The notes: a model not told the origin generated them from the letters alone. A DNA stretch of 64,000 bases from FEN-1219 sp963728995 (GCA_963728995.1 CAVSMD010000006.1:62001-126000); one strand, 5' to 3'; counted from the first letter of the stretch, positions 44,695 to 52,999 are shown. Numbers and translations are program-made.

Positions 44695-44930
44695 TGCGCC
44701 TTTCTGGCGCGCCGCTCGGCGCGAGCGGCCTCGATCTCGGCAGCGATCTCATCCTCGGTGAGTGGGGGCTGGAGCTGCGCGAGCTTGTCCATGGTCGAGA
44801 ACAGGCGTTCGATACGCCGCTCGCGCATCGCATCGCGCAACAGCGCGGCGAGCGCTTCTGGGCGCAGCAAGCCGGCCTTGCGCGCTTGCTGGGCAAGATC
44901 GTCGGGCAGGGTGACAGTGACTTCGGTCAT
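44691..44930 (-). CDS. Antitoxin-like protein, partner of the truncated PIN toxin
   Basis: A 79-residue protein: TEVTVTLPDDLAQQARKAGL then LRPEALAALLRDAMRERRIE, resembling short ribbon-helix-helix antitoxins of PIN pairs, with a charged C-terminal tail (AAEIEAARAERRARKAQ). The start at 44930 was chosen for the family-like MTEVTVTLP. Its toxin gene is truncated, so this is an orphan antitoxin. Nothing is recognised in the 240 nt upstream (44931-45168). Confidence 0.75.
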   Translation of the reverse strand: MTEVTVTLPDDLAQQARKAGLLRPEALAALLRDAMRERRIERLFSTMDKLAQLQPPLTEDEIAAEIEAARAERRARKAQ

Positions 44931-45168
44931 GGGGTAAACCTCGGTCGATCCTGAGGAATCAACGGTGCTGCATGCGAATAGTACGGACAAACGGCATTCT
45001 GTTCACCCGCCTCGGAATCAGTGACGGCTCGTTGCCAGCGCGCTGGTTGAACAACTACATCTGCCTGCGCTCGGGCGAGCATCGCCGGCACGCTCACTAC
45101 GACTGCCCGGGTTAGGTGTGGGTGCGAGACTACAGCCCTTCTTTCGAGCGTCCCGGTGACTCCTTGGC

Positions 45169-45202
45169 TATACGCTTGTAGCGTATACGCCACAAGCGTA
45201 TA
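45169..45202 (+). promoter_or_regulatory. Overlapping operator half-sites before the RelE-like/XRE module
   Basis: The half-site TATACGC or its complement GCGTATA occurs four times in 34 nt: at 45169-45175, 45181-45187, 45184-45190 (as the other arm of GCGTATACGC) and 45196-45202. This makes nested palindromes. TTGTAG (45177-45182) and TATATT (45199-45204) with a 16-nt spacer are a plausible promoter buried in them. It lies immediately before the toxin ATG at 45210. Confidence 0.6.
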
Positions 45203-45209
45203 TTGAGCC

Positions 45210-45529
45210 ATGATCTTCGTCGAGTTGACGCCGTTCGTGGCGTTCCGCAAGGAACACTGGAACGACGAAGACTCCGTGCAATGCAGAATGTCCTGCTCGT
45301 GGCGCCTGATGCGGGCGACTTGATACGCGGTGGTGCCGGGCTTCGGAAGCTGCGCTGGTCAGCGCAGGGACGCGGGAAACGAGGCGGCGCACGAGTGATC
45401 TATTACTGGCACGTGCCCGGCGATCGAATCTACCTGATCTACGGTTACGTTAAGAGCAGAAGCGAAGACTTGACCGCGCACCAGCTCAAAGTGCTGCGGG
45501 AGTTGATGAAGGACATCGATGATGGATAG
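45210..45529 (+). pseudogene. RelE/HigB-like toxin with a frame break
   Basis: The first frame from ATG 45210 gives MIFVELTPFVAFRKEHWNDE, the usual start of this toxin group. Near 45265-45285 the frame breaks, and the rest continues in another frame: AMQNVLLVAPDAGDLIRGG, LRKLRWSAQGRGKRGGARVI then YYWHVPGDRIYLIYGYVKS to the stop at 45529. One missing base would explain it. Restored, it would be about 106 residues, a ribosome-dependent or free mRNA interferase of the HigB type. It is coupled to the XRE antitoxin gene by overlap. Confidence 0.8.
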
Positions 45530-45815
45530 GCAACATTTCGATCAATTGGTGAAGGGCGTCCGCGAGATGAAACGGCACATGGCCGGCAAGTCGATCCGCG
45601 GCGCGCGGGCGACAGTAGTCGCTGAACCCGACGTTCGGGCCATACGCAGGGCGGCGGACATTAGCCAGTCCCAATTCGCGAAGCTGATCGGCGTAAATCT
45701 GCGCACGCTACAGAACTGGGAACAACGCCGAACGCGGCCCACGGGCCCGGCACGGGCGCTCTTAAAGATCGTGGCGTCCAATCCGAAGTCGGCGCTGGAG
45801 GCTTTGCACGCGTAG
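45522..45815 (+). CDS. HigA-like XRE antitoxin
   Basis: A 97-residue protein (ATG at 45522; an adjacent ATG at 45519 adds one Met). The N-terminal half contacts the toxin (DQLVKGVREMKRHMAGKSIR) and the C-terminal half is a helix-turn-helix (IRRAADISQSQFAKLIGVNL then RTLQNWEQRRTRPTGPA). It overlaps the end of the RelE-like toxin gene. It probably represses the module through the half-site array upstream of the toxin. It is intact although the toxin frame is broken. Confidence 0.9.
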   Translation: MDRQHFDQLVKGVREMKRHMAGKSIRGARATVVAEPDVRAIRRAADISQSQFAKLIGVNLRTLQNWEQRRTRPTGPARALLKIVASNPKSALEALHA

Positions 45816-45916
45816 CAGGAAGTCTGCTAGTAGCGGTTAGAGAGTTCCGTGCGCACTGTTGTCGGTCGTTGGTTTGGCGGTGAGTCCCGGCGTCGTCCGA
45901 CTGACCTGGAGGTCGC

Positions 45917-46444
45917 ATGGTGCTCCTGAGGGCAACGCAGAAGATCCTCCGATCATTGCCCCGTTCGGTCGATGATGCAGCGACTTCCGGCAATGCGCTT
46001 GGCGATTGGTATGTCAATCGCATCGTTGTGGACCGTAACCCCTTGCTCTTGCTCGTGAGCTCCAAGTCGCTTCTTTCGATACTTGTGCCGGCGAGAGACG
46101 TAAAGACCCTGCCCGATCGGCTTGCGACGATCGTCGACACTCGCTTGCGACGGTTGGGAGCCAGCGAGAGTGCCATTGCCTATGAAGTTGAAGCGACGGC
46201 GACCGTGGGTGTCGGTAGAACCGTGGATCGTTCAGTGGTGGGCCAACTGGTGGACTTTGCGAAGGCTATGCCTTACTACTTGCCGATTGATGGGTGGAAC
46301 GAAGACTCACTGGCCGATGTGGAGGACAAGCTAGCGGAAACGCCTTGCCGATCGAGCCGCTCGTACAGCGAGGTGATCTTTCCGCAGAGGAAGACAGTCG
46401 AGCTGCTTAGCGCGTTTTGGCCGCCAAATAGAACCAGGCACTAG
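45917..46444 (+). CDS. DUF6933-like protein
   Basis: A 175-residue protein with MVLLRATQKILRSLPRSVDD, ALGDWYVNRIVVDRNPLLLL, VSSKSLLSILVPARDVKTLP and VVGQLVDFAKAMPYYLPIDG. I recall this pattern from the DUF6933 family of uncharacterised proteins; the assignment is from memory. No catalytic motif, signal or membrane helix is seen. Codon use is less GC-rich than that of the neighbours, consistent with transfer. It is the last gene of the island. Confidence 0.7.
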   Translation: MVLLRATQKILRSLPRSVDDAATSGNALGDWYVNRIVVDRNPLLLLVSSKSLLSILVPARDVKTLPDRLATIVDTRLRRLGASESAIAYEVEATATVGVGRTVDRSVVGQLVDFAKAMPYYLPIDGWNEDSLADVEDKLAETPCRSSRSYSEVIFPQRKTVELLSAFWPPNRTRH

Positions 46445-46767
46445 TCATGCTCCATCGCCGCGCGGGCCGAGTCGCCGATAGACTGCGTCTGGGAAATCCA
46501 AGACCGTGAATCGTCAAAACAGCGAGTTACGCAGTGTTCGGTCGAGTCATTTCCCAGGTGGTGGACGCGGAATGCCGAGGTAAATCAACGACGAGAGTGT
46601 AAACGCGGCGCAGCCTACGAAGCCGAGGGTCGGCGGTTCGAATCCGTCCGGGCGCGCCAATCTCTTACGGTGCACCATGTCCACCGATGTCCGGTGAAAC
46701 CCGCGCGGCTCGATGCGCGCGCAGGCCGGGTGTTCGCGACCGGGTATGCTGCGAAATTATCCGTCGA
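46445..46767. other. Gene-free right end of the island
   Basis: This 323-nt stretch between the DUF6933-like gene and the ABC gene contains the displaced tRNA-Arg 3' half (46613-46662) and otherwise no coding potential I can support. The phrase CATTTCCCAGGTGGTGGACG near 46550 does not match anything I know. Confidence 0.5.
46613..46662 (+). repeat. Right attachment-like repeat: displaced 3' half of tRNA-Arg
   Basis: It begins in the anticodon arm (GCCTACGAAGCCG), has a perfect T-arm (GGCGG-TTCGAAT-CCGTC), the acceptor strand CGGGCGC, G and CCA, followed by AAT as in the left copy. The 5' half of the tRNA is absent, so it is not a functional tRNA but the end left by integration. Confidence 0.8.
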
Positions 46768-49332
46768 TCATTCCGTCTTCAGCGTCTCGATCGGGTCGAT
46801 GCTGGCCGCGCGGCGGGCCGGCACGTAGCTCGCAAATGCCGCCGCGGCAAGCAGCACGCCGAGCGCCGCGAGATAGGTCGGCGCGTCGAGCGGACCGATG
46901 CCGAACAGCAGCGACGACATCAAGCGCGTCAACGCGAACGCGGCTACGAGCCCGACGACGACGCCGATCGCCACCCGCGCGAGAGCGTCGAGCACGAACA
47001 TCCGTTTCAGCGCGGTCGGTTGCGCGCCGAGCGCAAGCCGGATTCCGATTTCGCGCGTGCGCTGCGAAACGACGTACGCCATCACGCCGTAGATGCCGAC
47101 GACTCCGAGTCCCAGCGCCATCGCAGCGGCGATCGCGAGCATCACGAGCGTGAACGACGTCTGCGCGAGGTAGCCGGCGAGGAGATCCTGCACCGTACGC
47201 ACGAGAAATACAGGCAGATTGGCGTTCACCGCCCACACGGCTCGGTTGATCTCGGCGGCGAAGCTCGCCGTGCCCGCGCGCTCGCTGCGCACGACGTAAG
47301 CGATCGCCGACATGCCGGTTTTCGGTTGCCCGAACCAGCCCTCCCTCAGCACCGGCGCGTAAACGAGCCGCGGCGCGTCCAGGCTGACGCCGTCCTCGTG
47401 CACGTCGCGCACCACGCCGATGACGTCGCGCCAGGCGCCCGGTGCATCCGGCCGCGATTCGCGGACGCGCTTGCCGAGTGCGGCCGCGGGCTCGCCCCAA
47501 AGCTCGCGTGCGAGACCCTCGGAGATCACGATAACCTTGCCGCCCGCGTCCAAATCCCCCCACGTGATGTCGCGCCCCGCGACCATCTGCGTGCCCACGG
47601 TCGCGAAGTAACCGGGCGCGACGTATTGCCATCGGCGTGTCGGCGCCGTCTCTCCGGCGCCGTAGCGCTCGCCTTCCACGTACAACGGGCCTGCCGGCGT
47701 GCGCCCGGCTTCCATCGGGGCGCCGAAGCCGAACGACGCGGCCTCGACTCCCGGGATCGCTGAGATGCCATCTAGAATCTGCCGTTGGATTTGCGTGATG
47801 CGCTCGGGATCGGTGCTGATCGCCTGAGTGATGTTGATCCGGGCGACTTGCACGGCCTCGGGCCGCGAGACACCCGGATCGACATCGCGCAGCGCGCCGA
47901 ACGTGCGGAGCATCAGGCCGGAGCAGACGATCAGCACGAGCGCGAGCGCCACCTGCGCCACGACGAGCACGTTGCGCGCTCGATGACGCTCGCGGCTCGC
48001 GGTCGCGCCGCGGGCCGCCGAGAGCGGCGCCGCGGCTTGCGCCGCGTGCTTGAACGCCGGGATCGAGCCGAGCAGCAAGCTCGAGACGAGCGAGGCGACG
48101 ATCACGAACGCGAGCACGGACGGATCGATCGAGATTTCTTGAAGCCGCGGCAGGTTCGCCGGTCCGAACGCAACGAGCAGGCGCAGCCCGAGATAGGCGA
48201 GCGCGAGCCCTGCGGCGCCGCCGAGCGCGCCGAGCACCGTGCTCTCGACGAGCAGCTCTTTCGCGATGCGTCCGCGGCCGGCGCCGAGTGCTGCGCGCAC
48301 CGCGAATTCCTGGCGGCGAGCGTCCGCCCGCACGAGCATGAGGTTCGCGACGTTCGCGCAGGCGATCGCGAACACCGCGCCGATCGTGCCCATCAGCACC
48401 CAGAGCGTGCTCGCGATGTTGCCGACGATCGTGTCCTTGAGCGCCACGAACGCCGGCGCCACACGCCAGTTCGCAACCGCGTCGCGCTGGGCGCCGCCGG
48501 GCGCCGCCGGCCAGGCGTCGAGCCAAATCGGCAGCATGCGCGCGGCGTCCGCTTGCGCGTCGGCGAGCGTCACGCCGGGTTTGAGGCGGCCGATGCCTTG
48601 CATACCGCCGAAGCCTGCGCGAACCACTCGGCTGCGATCGATCTGCATCGGCAGTATCAACTCGGCCTCGGGCGTCATGTTGAGGAAGCGGAATCCGGCG
48701 GGCATGACGCCGACGATTTCCGTGGGGCGCGAATCGATCGACATGCTGCGGCCGATGACGCCCGGATCGCCGCCGAATTTCCGCTGCCAATATGCGTACG
48801 TCAGGATCACGGTATTGCCGAGCTGGAAAGCGGGGCCGGCCCCTTGCGGCGCATGGTCGGCCTCGGAGAACCACCGGCCGAGCATCGGCTGAACACCGAG
48901 CGCTTGGAGCGCGCCGTCGAACACGACGCGAATACGCGCCTGCTCGGGGTCGCCGACACCGGTCACGGTCGCTCCGCCGTCTGTGAAGGCTCCGAGGTGC
49001 TCGAAGGTCCGGTTTTCGTCGCGATAGGTGAAGTAAAGATCCGGCGAGAACCCGAGCGCGCCGGAATTCAAACCGGGCGCGACGTGCTGCAGGCTCACGA
49101 GCTGGTTCGACTGCGGGTACGACAACGGCTTGAGCAGCACGGCGTTGACGACGCTGAAGACCGCGGTGTTCGCGCCGATTCCGAGCGCGAGCGTGAGCAC
49201 AGCCGCGAGCGTGAACGTGGGCCGGCGCAACAGGCCGCGAAACGAATTGCGCAAATCGCGTCCCACGGAATCTGCGAGACCGATCGTGCTCGTCGGCCGG
49301 CGCTGACGCTGGGCCTTCTCGAACTGGTCCAT
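46768..49332 (-). CDS. Duplicated-permease ABC protein (MacB/FtsX type, ADOP-like)
   Basis: An 854-residue membrane protein with two FtsX-type permease units, each a large periplasmic MacB-PCD domain plus membrane helices. Unit 1 starts LRNSFRGLLRRPTFTLAAVL and has SLLVESTVLGALGG-like helices; unit 2 starts RARNVLVVAQVALALVLIV and ends VSQRTREIGIRLALGAQP then ARRAASIDPIETLKTE. This duplication without an attached ATPase is the ADOP layout known from acidobacteria and some proteobacteria. Such proteins are thought to move lipophilic or peptide substrates or transmit force, with an ATPase encoded elsewhere. None is adjacent here except the YtrA-type operon 3 kb away. Confidence 0.88.
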   Translation of the reverse strand: MDQFEKAQRQRRPTSTIGLADSVGRDLRNSFRGLLRRPTFTLAAVLTLALGIGANTAVFSVVNAVLLKPLSYPQSNQLVSLQHVAPGLNSGALGFSPDLYFTYRDENRTFEHLGAFTDGGATVTGVGDPEQARIRVVFDGALQALGVQPMLGRWFSEADHAPQGAGPAFQLGNTVILTYAYWQRKFGGDPGVIGRSMSIDSRPTEIVGVMPAGFRFLNMTPEAELILPMQIDRSRVVRAGFGGMQGIGRLKPGVTLADAQADAARMLPIWLDAWPAAPGGAQRDAVANWRVAPAFVALKDTIVGNIASTLWVLMGTIGAVFAIACANVANLMLVRADARRQEFAVRAALGAGRGRIAKELLVESTVLGALGGAAGLALAYLGLRLLVAFGPANLPRLQEISIDPSVLAFVIVASLVSSLLLGSIPAFKHAAQAAAPLSAARGATASRERHRARNVLVVAQVALALVLIVCSGLMLRTFGALRDVDPGVSRPEAVQVARINITQAISTDPERITQIQRQILDGISAIPGVEAASFGFGAPMEAGRTPAGPLYVEGERYGAGETAPTRRWQYVAPGYFATVGTQMVAGRDITWGDLDAGGKVIVISEGLARELWGEPAAALGKRVRESRPDAPGAWRDVIGVVRDVHEDGVSLDAPRLVYAPVLREGWFGQPKTGMSAIAYVVRSERAGTASFAAEINRAVWAVNANLPVFLVRTVQDLLAGYLAQTSFTLVMLAIAAAMALGLGVVGIYGVMAYVVSQRTREIGIRLALGAQPTALKRMFVLDALARVAIGVVVGLVAAFALTRLMSSLLFGIGPLDAPTYLAALGVLLAAAAFASYVPARRAASIDPIETLKTE

Positions 49333-49389
49333 GTCGTGACTCCCCCGGAAAACCTGATCCGCGGACGCGTAGCGATTGTGAGTGGCGAT

Positions 49390-49896
49390 TTACCTGACTT
49401 TGTTGAAGACCAGAAAGAACGGCGTCTCCTTACCGTTCTGATCGATGGCCGTGACGTCGATCCGCATGGTCTTGCCGTCTGGCGCCACGCGTCGCACACC
49501 CTTATTGATGACGCGGTCGCCGTACTTCGCGACGACGTTGACTGCGTACTCGTCGAGCACGGTTTCGGAGTACGTGGCGGGCGTCTTCGTGCCGTTGATC
49601 TGGAACTCGGCGAGCGGAAACGATGAATACTGCGGATAGTCCTTGCCGTCGCTCTTCGAAACAACCTGGATGAAGTCAGGGTGCCCGTTCGGCACTTTGC
49701 GGATCACCACGTTGACGAGGTAGCCGTCGTCCCGCAGATCGTAGCTGCGCGTTTCGGACGCGAGCAGAAAGCCCTTCGGTAGCTCAGAGGCCTGCGGGTC
49801 GAACTCCCAGACGCCGAGCACCTGCGGAACTTGTGCCAGCGCGCTCGTGGCGCACAGAAACAACGCGCAGGCGATGCGGGCGGTGGTCTTCTTCAC
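49390..49896 (-). CDS. Exported protein of unknown function
   Basis: A 168-residue protein starting at GTG 49896, chosen because AAGGAG lies 9 nt before it and it gives a clean signal peptide (ARIACALFLCATSALAQ). The mature part begins VPQVLGVWEFDPQASELPKG and is predicted to be beta-rich (YDLRDDGYLVNVVIRKVPNG, GKTMRIDVTAIDQNGKETPF), resembling small lipocalin-like exported proteins of unknown role often near ADOP permeases. It lies 57 nt upstream of the permease gene on the same strand, so co-transcription is likely. Confidence 0.7.
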   Translation of the reverse strand: MKKTTARIACALFLCATSALAQVPQVLGVWEFDPQASELPKGFLLASETRSYDLRDDGYLVNVVIRKVPNGHPDFIQVVSKSDGKDYPQYSSFPLAEFQINGTKTPATYSETVLDEYAVNVVAKYGDRVINKGVRRVAPDGKTMRIDVTAIDQNGKETPFFLVFNKVR

Positions 49897-50063
49897 AGAG
49901 GTTCTCCTTCGGCGGTGTGTGGAGCAGAGCAAGCACCGTGCCAGTCAACGCGTTCCGCCCAGCTCGTCGGTGTTCGCATGGCGCCGCGCAGCGGCGGTCC
50001 CACTTTCGCGCCACGCGCATCCCGAAAGCGAGACGGAAACGCGGGTCCAGTGCGGGGTGGTCG

Positions 50064-51635
50064 TCAGTCACGAGAATGCGCTCGCGCTGCGATCGGCGAC
50101 CCATCCGCGTCCTCGACTTCGAACGCGATGTGCGTCCGAATCCGCTCGTCGACGTTGCGCCGCGGCGCAACGACCTCCGCGCGATCGGCCGCGGCGAACG
50201 CCAGCATCGCAACGACCGCCACGGCGCCGAGCGCCGCGAGTTGCTTTAAGACCCGTTTGGCGCCGCGCTCAGCGGAGCCGTGGTTCTTCATGCCGAGCCA
50301 GAGCAGCCACGCGAACACCGCTGCACTGGCGGCATACAGCACAGCCCAAGCCGCATTCGACAGATCCCACGCCAGGGGCATCCAGCGGGGCATGACGTTC
50401 ACGAACACGACGACGACGATCGCGGCGGGGACCCACGCGAGCAGCGCGCGCACTCCATTGGTGCTCAGCGAGGAGGCGTACAGGCTTAACGTAGCAACGG
50501 CCGCGATCGCCGCCGCCGGCGGCCAGCCGAGTCGGACGGGCCCCGGGCCCAACGCGAACAGCGCGTAGAGGATTGCAGGCACACCGATGGCAAGGCCGAG
50601 CGACAGGACCAGGACGACCGCGGCCTTGACTGCCCACTGCCGCCACGCGGCGATGGGCAGCAGCACCTGCCAGTCGAGCGTGCCGAGCTGGCGCTCCTCG
50701 GCGCTGGCGAGCGAGCCTGCGAGCAGCGGGATCGCGCCGGCGTGCAGCAAAGTCGCGACGGTCATGAGCCCGGCACGTCGGGTCGGAAACAAAGACTCGC
50801 CGACCAGCACGACCGCGAGCCATGCCGCCACGTACAGTCCGGACACGACGAACGTGATCTCAAGGAGGTGCAGCTCCTTGCCGAGCATCTCTCGCCACAC
50901 CGAGCGCGCGGAGCGCGCCGCGGCCAAGTGCACGCGCCCCCTGAATAACCACGCCGGGAACAACCACGCCGGCAGGTGTAGTTCGAGCCCGCGGCCCTCG
51001 ATGGCTTCGAGGCGCATGAACAGCCGCCACATCAGGAGCGCGCTGAGCACCACGACGGCCAGCATCGTGTGCACGAAGATATCGAGGACCCGGGCGTTCG
51101 CCTGTGCAAGCGTCGCCGCGTCCCCGTACAGCCACGGCACAGCAGCTTGGCTGCCGATTACCATCGCGAGCGAAAGAGCGATGGTAAACACGCAGCCCGC
51201 CAGCGCACTGCGCGTGAGCAGCGTCAGGCACGGGGTGAGCAGCACGCCGCCTAAGACCGGCAGCACGGTCACGAGCACGCGCCCAGACGGTGAGATCTCG
51301 GGCCACGCGCGTGCGACCGCGAGGGGCGTCAGGCCATAGGCCCACTCCAGGGCGCAGAGCGCGAGCAGCATCGCGGCGACCACGCCCAGTTTATGCAGCA
51401 ACACGCTGGAGCGGGCCGCCGGCTGCGCGAGCAACCCGGCCAGCGTGCGGTCGGTGAACTCTTGCCCGATCGACAGCGCGCCGAGCAAGGCACAGGCGCC
51501 AACGTAGAAGAGCACGGTATCGAGGCCGGTTTCGACGAAGCCGACGGCGACGAGCAGCGCTGCCACAGTCAGCCATGTCGACCCGAGGCCGCGGACTTCC
51601 TTCCAGACGAGCGCGGGCCTAAGCACGGTCGTCAT
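50064..51635 (-). CDS. ABC-2 type permease
   Basis: A 523-residue membrane protein with about 12-13 hydrophobic helices (for example WLTVAALLVAVGFVE, VLVTVLPVLGGVLLTPC, FTIALSLAMVIGSQAAV, AAWLAVVLVGESLF, ALFALGPGPV). The EFTDRTLAGLLAQPAAR segment is typical of ABC-2 exporters near the coupling helix. The C-terminal 60 residues (EVVAPRRNVDERIRTHIAFE) are periplasmic or cytosolic and unlike the rest. The start overlaps the stop of the ATPase gene as ATGA. With the ATPase and the GntR regulator it forms a YtrA-like operon. Confidence 0.85.
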   Translation of the reverse strand: MTTVLRPALVWKEVRGLGSTWLTVAALLVAVGFVETGLDTVLFYVGACALLGALSIGQEFTDRTLAGLLAQPAARSSVLLHKLGVVAAMLLALCALEWAYGLTPLAVARAWPEISPSGRVLVTVLPVLGGVLLTPCLTLLTRSALAGCVFTIALSLAMVIGSQAAVPWLYGDAATLAQANARVLDIFVHTMLAVVVLSALLMWRLFMRLEAIEGRGLELHLPAWLFPAWLFRGRVHLAAARSARSVWREMLGKELHLLEITFVVSGLYVAAWLAVVLVGESLFPTRRAGLMTVATLLHAGAIPLLAGSLASAEERQLGTLDWQVLLPIAAWRQWAVKAAVVLVLSLGLAIGVPAILYALFALGPGPVRLGWPPAAAIAAVATLSLYASSLSTNGVRALLAWVPAAIVVVVFVNVMPRWMPLAWDLSNAAWAVLYAASAAVFAWLLWLGMKNHGSAERGAKRVLKQLAALGAVAVVAMLAFAAADRAEVVAPRRNVDERIRTHIAFEVEDADGSPIAARAHSRD

Positions 51636-52550
51636 GCGAGTGCTGCGCTCGCGCGGGCGGGTTGCAGCACTGCGACGAAGATTTCCTCGAGCGTCAACGA
51701 CTCGGTCTTGATCACCTCGGGCGATCGGGCCTTCAAACGCTCGACGACGCGCTCCGCGTCGCCCTCGGCGAGCACCTCGATCTCGCGGCCGTTCTGCTTC
51801 AGCACCCGCGCGCGCGCCGAGATCGAGCGTGCCGCGCAGCGGCGCCGCGAACCGCGCGTAGACCTTCTGATAGCGGTCGCGTGCGCGATCCGCGTCGGCG
51901 GACAAGACGGCGCGCCCGTCCTCGATGATCGTGAATTCGTCGATGAGTCCCTCGAACTCGGCGATCAAATGCGTCGAGACGAACACGGTCCGCCGGCCCG
52001 GATCGCCTTCCTGGTAGGCGCCGATGACGGCCTCGATGAACTCGCGGCGCACGATCGGATCGAGGCCGGCGGTCGGCTCGTCGAGCACGAGCAGCTCGGG
52101 CTCGGCGCAGATCGCGGTGATCAGCGCGAGCTGCGTTCGCTGGCCCTTCGACAGGTGCGTCGTGTTCTTAAGCGGATCGAGCCTGAACCGCTCGAGCAGG
52201 GCGCTCTCGGTCGCGCGGTTCCAGCGCGCGCGGAAGGCCGCGAAGTAGTCGAGCGTCTGGCGCACGGTCATCCACGGATAGAACGCGACGTAGTCGGGCA
52301 CGTAGGCGATGCGCGACTTGACGGCCACTTCTGCCTTGCGCGGATCGAGCCCGAAGACGCGCACCGTGCCGCTCGTTGGGCGCAGCAGGTTCAAGAGACA
52401 CTTGATCGTCGTCGTCTTGCCGGCGCCGTTGCGGCCGAAGAAGCCGTAGCAGCGGCCGGGTTTGACCTCGAGGTTCAGTCCGTTCACGGCGTCGGTATGC
52501 CCGTAGCGGCGCACCAACCGATCGATGTGGATGGCCGCGTGGTCCGTCAT
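51632..52550 (-). pseudogene. ABC transporter ATPase with one frame break
   Basis: ATPase of the YtrB/BcrA-like type. The first 260 residues are normal: Walker A FFGRNGAGKTTTIK, Q-loop region AYVPDYVAFYPWMTV, signature LSKGQ, Walker B LLVLDEPTAGLD and the H-loop FVSTHLIAEF. At 51805-51807 (a run of three C on the plus strand) the frame breaks. The original frame then reads Arg/Gly-rich and runs on into the permease frame, whereas one base over gives VLKQNGREIEVLAEGDAERV and SLTLEEIFVAVLQPARASAA with the stop at 51632 overlapping the permease start. The ancestral protein is about 305 residues. Error in a C run or a recent mutation. Confidence 0.85.
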
Positions 52551-52951
52551 GTGGCTACCTTGCTGTGGCGTTGTTCCTCGAAAGTATCCAGGCGTTCCTC
52601 GACCAGCTTGAGGAATTCCGCGCGCGTCACCTGTAGGTGATGTGCCTGCACGACGGCTTGGTCGACTTCCTCGGCGAGCAGAGTCAGGCACGCCTTCTTC
52701 TTGAGCGGCGTGCCGGTATTGCGCACGAAGCAGCCCTTGCCGGCCGCGGTCTCGATGACGCCCTGGCTTTCGAGCTCCGTGTAAGCCTTGGCGACCGTGT
52801 TGCGATTCACGCGCAGCTCCTCGGCGAGCGGCCGGATCGACGGCAGCGGCTCGCCCGCGCGGATCGAGCCCGCGGCGACGGCCGCGCGGACCTGGTCGAC
52901 GATCTGCAGGTACACGGGCTTGCCGGATTTGAAGTTGAGCTGTAGGCGCAT
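52547..52951 (-). CDS. YtrA-type GntR transcriptional regulator
   Basis: A 134-residue regulator: winged helix-turn-helix with GKPVYLQIVDQVRAAVAAGS, GEPLPSIRPLAEELRVNRNT and VAKAYTELESQGVIETAAGK, followed by a short helical tail of the YtrA kind rather than a full ligand domain. YtrA regulators repress the ABC exporter genes that follow them, usually responding to cell-wall stress or antimicrobial peptides. Its stop overlaps the ATPase start as ATGA. A perfect palindrome lies 5 nt upstream of its start. Confidence 0.92.
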   Translation of the reverse strand: MRLQLNFKSGKPVYLQIVDQVRAAVAAGSIRAGEPLPSIRPLAEELRVNRNTVAKAYTELESQGVIETAAGKGCFVRNTGTPLKKKACLTLLAEEVDQAVVQAHHLQVTRAEFLKLVEERLDTFEEQRHSKVAT

Positions 52952-52956
52952 AGGTT

Positions 52957-52999
52957 GTCTGTCCTATGACAGTAGGACAGACGCCGGGGCGCGTGTCAA
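52957..52999 (-). promoter_or_regulatory. GntR operator palindrome with overlapping promoter
   Basis: GTCTGTCCTA (52957-52966) and TAGGACAGAC (52973-52982) form a perfect 10-bp inverted repeat around 6 nt. On the minus strand a consensus -35, TTGACA, lies at 52994-52999, and the expected -10 zone falls inside the palindrome. The spacing just before the regulator start suits autorepression. Confidence 0.8.

Larger units (their letters stand above)
43524..46612. mobile_element. Toxin-antitoxin island inserted at tRNA-Arg
   Basis: About 3.1 kb between the two tRNA-Arg 3' repeats. It holds a VapBC pair, an antitoxin with a truncated PIN toxin, a RelE-like/XRE pair and a DUF6933-like gene. No integrase or recombinase is visible, so it is a remnant, a satellite moved by another element, or an accretion hot spot. 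Base composition, especially 45.8-46.5 kb, looks less GC-rich than the flanks. The 43524-43774 part has no clear gene; on the minus strand it can be read as a short basic peptide (about 43575-43690, with ARESIVEQNVNVPSSKVLRV) that I cannot identify. Confidence 0.65.

Noticed and set aside
43460..46660. A second complete tRNA-Arg at the right end of the island
   Set aside because: Only the 3' half is present; there is no D-arm or 5' acceptor strand before 46613.
50064..52691. An ATPase-permease fusion protein of 875 residues
   Set aside because: The apparent fusion comes from a one-base break. The correct ATPase end, with a stop overlapping the permease start, is readable in the next frame.
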